From Dermatemys mawii (Eukaryota > Chordata > Testudines > Dermatemydidae): a stretch of DNA of 64,000 nucleotides. How positions within the stretch are numbered: position 1 is the first letter of the stretch; each line of letters begins with the position of its first letter. The translations under genes and the position numbers were made by a program. The DNA is taken from the NCBI GenBank assembly GCA_007922305.1, contig ML677334.1, forward strand, positions 15,581,764 through 15,645,763, given 5' to 3'. A model generated the notes under the pieces. The model was not told the DNA's origin. It did not search any database and saw nothing but the letters and a program-made list of their open reading frames with translations. Positions 57,289 to 64,000 of this stretch are shown here, piece by piece.

Positions 57289-58918
57289 TTTTTATTTTTT
57301 GTGTTGTTTTCTCTGATGCTGTAAATATAGCCCACAGTTAGATACACAAAATTAAATTATTTAATGGTGTGGTTCCGTTGATTGAGGTCCCTAGATCTCT
57401 CTGCACACCATCTTATTTTGTTTCTTATTATCATTCACTGTCACTTCCACTTGGCTAGCATGCTGACAGGTCAGATTACCGGATGTGCTCAAACCATGGT
57501 ATTAAAGACACGACTGTGATTCTGATACCGAACACCAACGGAGGAGGTTTTGGTAGATGCAGTTTCTCAGTTTCCTCAAGCTATTTGGAGAATCAATGGA
57601 AGAAAACTGATGGTAAATGGAGGTGCCATCTGTCTACATTTACTAATAATAGCAGATAGCAAGTGTGAAAAATTAGGACACTTCTTTTGCAGGGTTCGGA
57701 GAGGTAAATAGTTGCCAATATAAAACAAAGCCTATAATATCGGGCCATCTGGTCACCTTAACTAATAGTGTTATTTTTTGGGGATCTGACAACTACAAAA
57801 CAACTATATTGGACAGGATCTAGTTTATTGGTCAGAGATGAAAAAAAAAATCAGAATTTTTAAACCCAGCACATTTGTGCATCTGTTAATGCCTCTAACT
57901 CTCCTACTTTCATATTGCTACTCTTTTATTGTTATTGAAAGCATGTCATCACAGTTGTTACATTAGGTTATATAGTTCTTCCCTACTTTCTTAAAAGCTG
58001 TCCCTGTCTTCAACAATAAGCCACATAATTTCAAGGAAGATATTCATATCTTTAAAAAGGCAAAGTTTGTTTCAGACTGACTTAGCATAATGGTGCAGAA
58101 TGATTTAACAAAACATCTGTTAAGGATTGTGATAGCTTGTTAAGAGACATTGATTCATTTCTCAGTGCTAACACCTCTCTGGTTCAGAATCCCAACCACA
58201 TCAATTTCTGCAGTTGCAGGCAATGTGTAGCCATCACTCCGAAGTTATTAACAAAAATAAAATAGCTGCTTTGCAACTCTGGGGAAAAAAATTCTGATAT
58301 GACAAAGGAAGCAATTTACTTTAGGATGAAAAACAGTAGTCTTATAAATCCAGGTGGCTGGATATCAAGAGGTCACTACAGACATACTTTCTCCAGTTTT
58401 ACACAGAAGATTTTTAAATGGAAATTCAAATAAATATGATGAAGATGGAATAATCATTTCTGAAATTTTGCCTACAGAGCTTCCAGAGGCTCTCTAGCTC
58501 ACTTCATTCAAGGTCTGAGGCCAAAGTTTATTGGCACTGGTATTATGGAATTCAGGTTGGGATGGAGCTGGCAACACTCTATTTGCTTGGATAAAATAAG
58601 AATCTGAATCTTCAGACATGCCAATGCTGCAAAAGAAGGGAGGACCTGGACGGATTCAAACTGATAATGGAAAGGACACTGAAATCTACATATGAGAAGG
58701 AGTCTCCCAATTGGATAGTCCCCAGTCCTGAAAACAAGCTATTGATAACCCTCTCTTACAGTTTAGGGCAACTGCATCTGTATTCCTTCTCAATGAGACA
58801 GCCAGGGCACACTCTCTCATGCTTCCTGGTCCCCAGACATTGCCTTTCTGGGTTGGGGAATCACATCACTCTCCCTTCTGATCAGGGTATCTCCAGGCTG
58901 CATAGTTCTCTGCCATCA
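57289..58918. other. Intergenic
   Basis: A fragment of a TAGGGTGACC-type DNA element at 57649..57762 (AGCAAGTGTGAAAAATTAGG ... GCCATCTGGTCACC). No gene seen. Confidence 0.45.
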
Positions 58919-58984
58919 CTGTGTTATTCCTAGCACAGACAGCCCAAAGATACCTGCTTGCTGTCTGTGCTGGGAATAACATGG
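58919..58984. repeat. 66-base hairpin with 25-bp stem
   Basis: GTTATTCCTAGCACAGACAG (58923 on) pairs with CTGTCTGTGCTGGGAATAAC (to 58980), wholly paired as RNA counting one U.G; three or four further pairs extend it outward. The loop is 16 bases. Confidence 0.85.
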
Positions 58985-59671
58985 GTCATCTGGGATCCAT
59001 AGGTAAATCTGTGGTAGAGATTATCCTCAAATTGAGGGATTGCTGACAATGATGCTATCAGGTGTAATAGCTATAGTTATGAGGTACCACAAAGCACTTT
59101 CAAGCCCTGATGAACCATGGTCTCTGTCCATTTGCTGGATCAGAAGGAAGATCCTGAGTCAATTTAAAACTAGGCTATTTATCCAAAAATCTCTTTCTCT
59201 GTTAGTTGTTCCCTGGAGAATCCACTTTGAACTCATAAATGTTTACCACTCCAGGGGTTGGTTTCAAAGGGCTGATAATGGAAAAAATACATTAGCCTTC
59301 CTCTCTCTACTAGAGAAGATATATAAAATGCGACAATAACACATACAAAATTGCATTTTTAATACAAAGAACCTCAAAGGTATTAACCCTAATTCAATAG
59401 GGTGCCACTTAATTCAATAAAGTTTATCTTTATTCCATAATGTTTTTTCAGATCAGGATATTACAAGATACTGTCACACTCCCAACTCCCTTTGACTTCT
59501 ACAGCAGTTGACAGTGGTCAGTACTAACGCTAGCTGGAAAATAAGAATTGTGTTAAACACAATAATTTGAGGTTTCAGAATTAGGTTTTATTTCACATCA
59601 GAACAAAACCAAGACCTTTCATATCCCCTTCCCGCTCCCCAAGCACTAGAGAACCCCAGACTAGCCCATAG
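58985..59671. other. Intergenic, nothing recognised
   Basis: No gene or bounded repeat seen. Confidence 0.4.
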
Positions 59672-59765
59672 CCCAGGGGTTAGGCTGCTTATGTTAGATG
59701 CTGGGAGACCCAAAGTTCAACTCCCTACTATCCAAGCCCAGCTTGCTTAAATATCATTCAATTTC
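59672..59765 (+). repeat. tRNA-derived SINE head fragment
   Basis: AGCCCAGGGGTTAGGCTGCT, then AAAGTTCAACTCCC (B-box-like). Confidence 0.5.
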
Positions 59766-59903
59766 CCCCCGCCACCCACCGCCAGCTGATCTTTCCTTGT
59801 CCGTAGAGCCTAAAGTGCATGGAAGGAATACCAAATGGATAGTAGGAAGAGAATGCATGTTTAGAAACAACCAGTTCACCTCCTTCTATGCACAGAGATT
59901 AAA

Positions 59904-60058
59904 GTTTAAGGTGATGTTAGACAAGAATTTCTTTTATGTATGTGATTTTAACCTTTAATCTGATGTCTAGCAAAGAACGAAAGGAAAATTAAATGTATGA
60001 GGCTTTGTTCTTTGTGGATTACCTCTATTTGTCTGTCCAATTGCTTATTCCATGCATG
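59904..60058 (+). repeat. Second copy of the local duplicate pair
   Basis: Matches 57143..57288 along its length with small indels. Flanking sequences differ. Confidence 0.7.
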
Positions 60059-61155
60059 CGATCTATTTGTTTCTATTCAGCAGAACAAAAACAGATTGTT
60101 CCTTTAGGCAGCAGGTATCCAATGTACTTTTCAAAACAAATGTATTGGGAGCAATGCTATTATTATTAGTGTCATGCCATCAGCCAAGGTAAAATTCTTC
60201 ACCTCTCTTTGATATAATATGAGAAGATATAGAAAAAATTCAAACGACAATCATATTCTCTACCTGCTGGTACAGTATTTAATAGAAGTCGGAAACAATG
60301 TGTTAGCATATTACTAAATAGCAACTTGGTACTTTCAAGAAGACAGTAATTTTATTAGTAGTAATCTCTTTGCTAAGAGAGAAAATTCACTTTCCATATC
60401 TCTGCCTTGTATTAAAGATGAAACAGAACTGTATTTTTACAATTAATGTAAGGAAAGAAATATTAATAAGAAAAGCCTCATCACTGGGAAATTCAGACCT
60501 TATGCTTTTTTTATTTCATATCATTCAAGAATATTGTACAAATGACTTCAAAGAGGACAGAAACAGTCTGAATTAGACAGATTATGCTGCATGAGTACTC
60601 AAACATTTTAAAATGAGCTAATTTATTTATTCATTTCTCCCCCCCATCTATTGGAGGCAAGCCTTTACTATGTTACTTAATGTGTAGTTCAGCATTTACC
60701 AAAAAAAGTGTTAAAGTATTGCTAAAATTCCAATTTTCTCCTGCCAATTTTAGAGTCTGAGCTTAGAGTCCAACTGCTTCCTTCATTTTCACCTCTTACA
60801 TCTCTGTGTTCTGGCTCTGATACAGAAAACACTCATGCTTAAATCAACAGGAATGATTATATGCTTGAACTTATACCCTTGCTTAAGTGCTTTGCTAGAT
60901 TGGACCCTATAAAAGGACATAGGGATTTTTATTACATAGTCTCATAACCTGATCACTGCAACATAAATTTTTAATAAGGGCTTTTTCTTGTCTTCCTTAT
61001 CTAGTCCTCGATCAAGTAAAATCCCAGTGATTTCAGCGCAAATGTTATGTGAGTAAAGATTGCAGAATTAGAGTCTCATGTGAAATATTAGAGTATCTGA
61101 TACATGTAAGAATATCAGGTGATGGAAAAATGTTGCAGTAAGTGGGGTTTTTTTA
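60059..61155. other. Intergenic, nothing recognised
   Basis: No gene or bounded repeat seen. Confidence 0.4.
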
Positions 61156-61159
61156 ATAT

Positions 61160-61425
61160 TTATATTCCAATAGCACTTAGAAGCCCCAGCTGGAATAAGA
61201 GATCCATTTTGCTAGGCACCCTACATATGCATATTGAGAGAAAGAGTCCCTTCTCTAGAGATCTTACCGTCTAAACAGAAAAGACAGAAAAGAGGGTGGG
61301 AGGGGAAACAGAAGTGAAGTAACTTGCTTAGGGTCAAACCGCAGGTCAATGGAAGAATCAGGGATTGAACTCAGATCTCCCAAATCCAAGTCCAATACTC
61401 TGCCACTTTCTGCATAGCAATAAAA
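61160..61425 (+). repeat. SINE-type repeat, near full length
   Basis: CAATAGCACTTAGAAGCCCC, then TTTTGCTAGGCACCCTACAT, AAAGAGTCCCTTCTC, GAAGTGAAGTAACTTGCTTAGG and CCCAAATCCAAGTCC, in the order of a MIR-related family (read as separate pieces). Confidence 0.7.
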
Positions 61426-61476
61426 AAAATGTTTGACTCAAATACAGCAGGGTGATTCCTGCAAGTTGTTGAGTGC

Positions 61477-61510
61477 CTTCCACTCCTGTTGAAAAGAGCA
61501 GGAGTGGAAG
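61477..61510. repeat. Short fold-back
   Basis: CTTCCACTCCTG pairs with CAGGAGTGGAAG exactly around a 10-base loop; probably a scrap of the ancient palindromic repeats. Confidence 0.8.
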
Positions 61511-62205
61511 TCATTCCCCATCTAATAGGAGTGTTCAGTATCTTGTTAGACTAAAGCCCAGTGTTAGATGTAGTGAGAGAATTTTCACCTTATACAGTAT
61601 TTCCTAATCTACCTCAGCTTGTCTCTTCCAGTGCACAGGAGGGACTACCAGATGTGCTACATTTATATATTTGTGATACAGAGGAGCATTCACAAGAGTA
61701 AAGCCAATATTACTGATTAAACAGAGTGGTTTAAAATGGGTTGCTCTTTAGTTTTATTCATGTGCTTAGTGTGTGACATCTTTCCCCCCAGAATAATTGC
61801 TGTATTTCATTGGAGCAGTATTTTATGGAGGTGAAAGAGGGGAAAACTGAAGAAATCCAGTGTATTTTATACAGAAGTGACCTGTGAAGACATTGGAAGA
61901 CTTTCCACAAGGTTTTTGCAATGGCCCATGCTATCTGAAACCACTGGTTAATTTGTATTAGGACATAGTACTAGCAACTAGTTGTTAACTAGTAAATTAG
62001 TAATGTAACTACTATAATTCATCAGTAGTGTTATTCTTACTAAATATCCAGGGGCACATTATACCTTTCATTTTTAGCTAGAGAGATCATAACAATAGCT
62101 GAAATCCTGCTATAATGGGTCAAATCCTGCAGGAAGGAAGAGAGCTGATCCTATGTAATATAATTCCTCCCTCCATCTGAATGTGTGCAAGCTGCAACTC
62201 AGAGG
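61511..62205. other. Intergenic, nothing recognised
   Basis: No gene or bounded repeat seen. Confidence 0.4.
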
Positions 62206-62404
62206 CCGAGTCTATCCTAACGAGGTATAGATATGCAACCTAAGTCGATGTAGCTTACATCGACCTACAGGAGTGGCTACATCGTGCTACGTTGATGGAA
62301 AATGCTCTCCCATAGACTTATTGTGTCTTCACCAGACCGGCTACATTGTTGCCTGCAGCATCGATCAGAGCAGCACCAATTTAGCCTGTAGTGAAGACAA
62401 GTCC
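62205..62404. mobile_element. Harbinger-like miniature element (degenerate)
   Basis: Left GGCCGAGTCTATCCTAAC, right inverted GGACTTGTCTTCACTACAGG, with AGA on both sides. The interior contains AAGTCGATGTAGC and TACATCGACC, words shared with element 2. Non-coding. Confidence 0.6.
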
Positions 62405-64000
62405 AGAGACACAGCTCATATCAAGTTCCAGAGGGATGGGCTACAATAGCTAGAAAGAGAGGAGCTAAGCTAAGAGATAGCAGCTCCGTATGATATGATC
62501 TCTTGATTAAACTTCAGAGGAATACGCCATGGAAAGGATTGTCAAGGTCAATATCTTTCTGATGGGTCAATAGGAAGTTGTAGTAGCCAGGCCCAGAACA
62601 CAGCTCCATTGAAGTCTCCAGGTCCACATATGATATATTTTGGATGGCCACCTACCATCTCAGACTCAAACCATTCCTCCAGGCCCAATCCTTCTCCTTT
62701 TCCCCTCCTTCTGTCTCCATTTAGGACACAACTATCCTTCCCATCTCTTAGCTCCATAATCTTATTGTAATCTTTGATTTTCTTCTCCTTTCTTCCCTAT
62801 ATGAGACCTTAATATCTTCCCTTCATTCTCTAAAACCTTCGAACATCTACTGCCGTTTAATTTCATCAAAATTATAGAAGGAGGTATTACTATTAAAATC
62901 TAGACCAAATTCTCTTAGTTAGACCAGAGAAAATTACCAGAATTCCTCTTCTTGCTGAAGTTTCCCTTTGGTTTATGCATAAAAAGCAACCATAGCTCTT
63001 AAAGATTGTTAAGCAAACATTTGCTTGAGGTCTAAAAGAGAATAACATTTTATTTTCTGGCTATTAATATTAAATTAAACCTCTAATTCATTCCCTTTAA
63101 TACTGCAGCTACTAGGACTATGAACAAACCCTATGTCCTCTCACAGTCTGTTTTGATCACATTTTGTCTGCATGCCTAGGAAAACAGTAATTTCCTTATA
63201 TCAGAATTTACACAGGTTTTGTAGTGGGCAACAGCCTATTGGAAAGCAACCATAAAACAAGGCTAATTCCTTGATTATTACAGATTTTCATACGCTCATA
63301 CTTCTAATTGTATTTCCATATTATTTTATAAGGTCAAACTACGTCCAGTACACTGACCATTTATAAAGTGACAACTTTACCGAACATTTATTTTAAAATT
63401 TATTTTGAATATGTGTGTTTATGGGTTAGAATATGTTTTAGTTCAAACATGAAATGATCACACCTGAAATTGGAATTCAAATACATTATTAAATATATCT
63501 TCCTGAGAAGACTGATGGAATACTTTAGATTTCCTTTTAGGATGATAAAAGAGCTTTTTTGGCAAGCTTTCTCAGCTGAAGTTCCACATTTATTAAGTTA
63601 GTGTATCCACAGATAGGTCATTGTGGGAGTAGAAGTCATATGGATGTTTTCTAGCTGTGCCATTCATCTGACACATACATTACAATAAAACTGAAGTGAG
63701 AAAAATCAGTATGGGATATACCATTACTACTAACTTTGCTCCTAATTCTGGAAACAGTTATGCACATGGGCAACTTTACACTCATGAGTATTCCCTTAAA
63801 ATTTAAGGGGACTATTCATGTACACAAGTGCTGCCATGATGAAGGCCATAATATGATGCCAGCATAAGAAATTATTCTACACAAGAGTCTGGATTTCCTA
63901 AAATATATGTAGTGGATGAGAATGTATGCTTTGTGACCTTTTGGCTGACCAGAATTTTCAGCTTCACAAACTACAGTAGCCCTATAAAAAGTATGCTTAG
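62405..64000. other. Intergenic, nothing recognised
   Basis: AT-rich sequence without recognisable genes or repeat ends up to the window edge. Confidence 0.45.

Noticed and set aside
59040..59339. 99-codon frame on +
   Set aside because: No recognisable domain or supporting context; probably chance.

Overview
The window looks like gene-poor vertebrate DNA packed with transposable elements. The repertoire points to a turtle: Harbinger transposons with a separate trihelix gene, CR1 LINE tails, Penelope-like copies with hammerhead cores, hAT miniatures and long solo LTRs. That assignment is inference from the repeats. I see no host protein-coding exon, tRNA gene or rRNA gene. Most open frames lie inside repeats or are chance.

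Two full-length PIF/Harbinger transposons dominate. Element 1 (26..4062) has the 3-bp target duplication TTA; element 2 (38305..42400) has TAA and lies in the opposite orientation. Each carries a DDE transposase gene and a convergent two-exon Myb/SANT (trihelix) gene. The transposase of element 1 is broken by two frameshifts and a stop. That of element 2 is one open 441-codon frame with all three catalytic acids. The trihelix domain survives in element 1 but is cut by an internal deletion in element 2. Inside the trihelix-gene intron of both elements, on the transposase strand, lies a third reading frame of about 97 codons. It is similar in sequence between the two diverged elements, and in both it follows a phase-0 splice acceptor. 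It is the best candidate here for something undescribed.

The rest is layered repeats. 4.1-11.3 kb: mostly unrecognised sequence, a MIR-like SINE, a hammerhead-bearing Penelope-like fragment and a decayed CR1 reverse transcriptase. 11.3-14 kb: two solo LTRs of one family in opposite orientation. 14.3-20 kb: an LTR-like block, a degenerate motif-rich block and several hAT elements. 20.7-26.5 kb: CR1 tails, an inverted-pair Penelope-like copy with remnants of a coding 3' end, and a hAT with a perfect 8-bp duplication. 28.7-32.2 kb: two adjacent hATs and a three-layer nest (Harbinger-like miniature, then Penelope-like insert, then hAT) that contains a 400-N assembly gap. 34-38.2 kb: a third solo LTR, a GC-rich hAT and a Penelope-like insert with a 12-bp duplication. 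46-51 kb: a Harbinger-like miniature, a hAT and an LTR-like element holding a 58-bp minisatellite. 55-62.4 kb: LTR, SINE and Penelope-like pieces, a local duplicate pair, a 25-bp-stem hairpin and another miniature.

In the Harbinger elements the transposase would cut and join while the trihelix protein would bind the ends and help nuclear import, as known for this superfamily. In the Penelope-like copies the hammerhead core would process the RNA. The CpG at its catalytic G has mutated in seven of eight readable copies, and the strand on which it mutated decides whether the core could still work.
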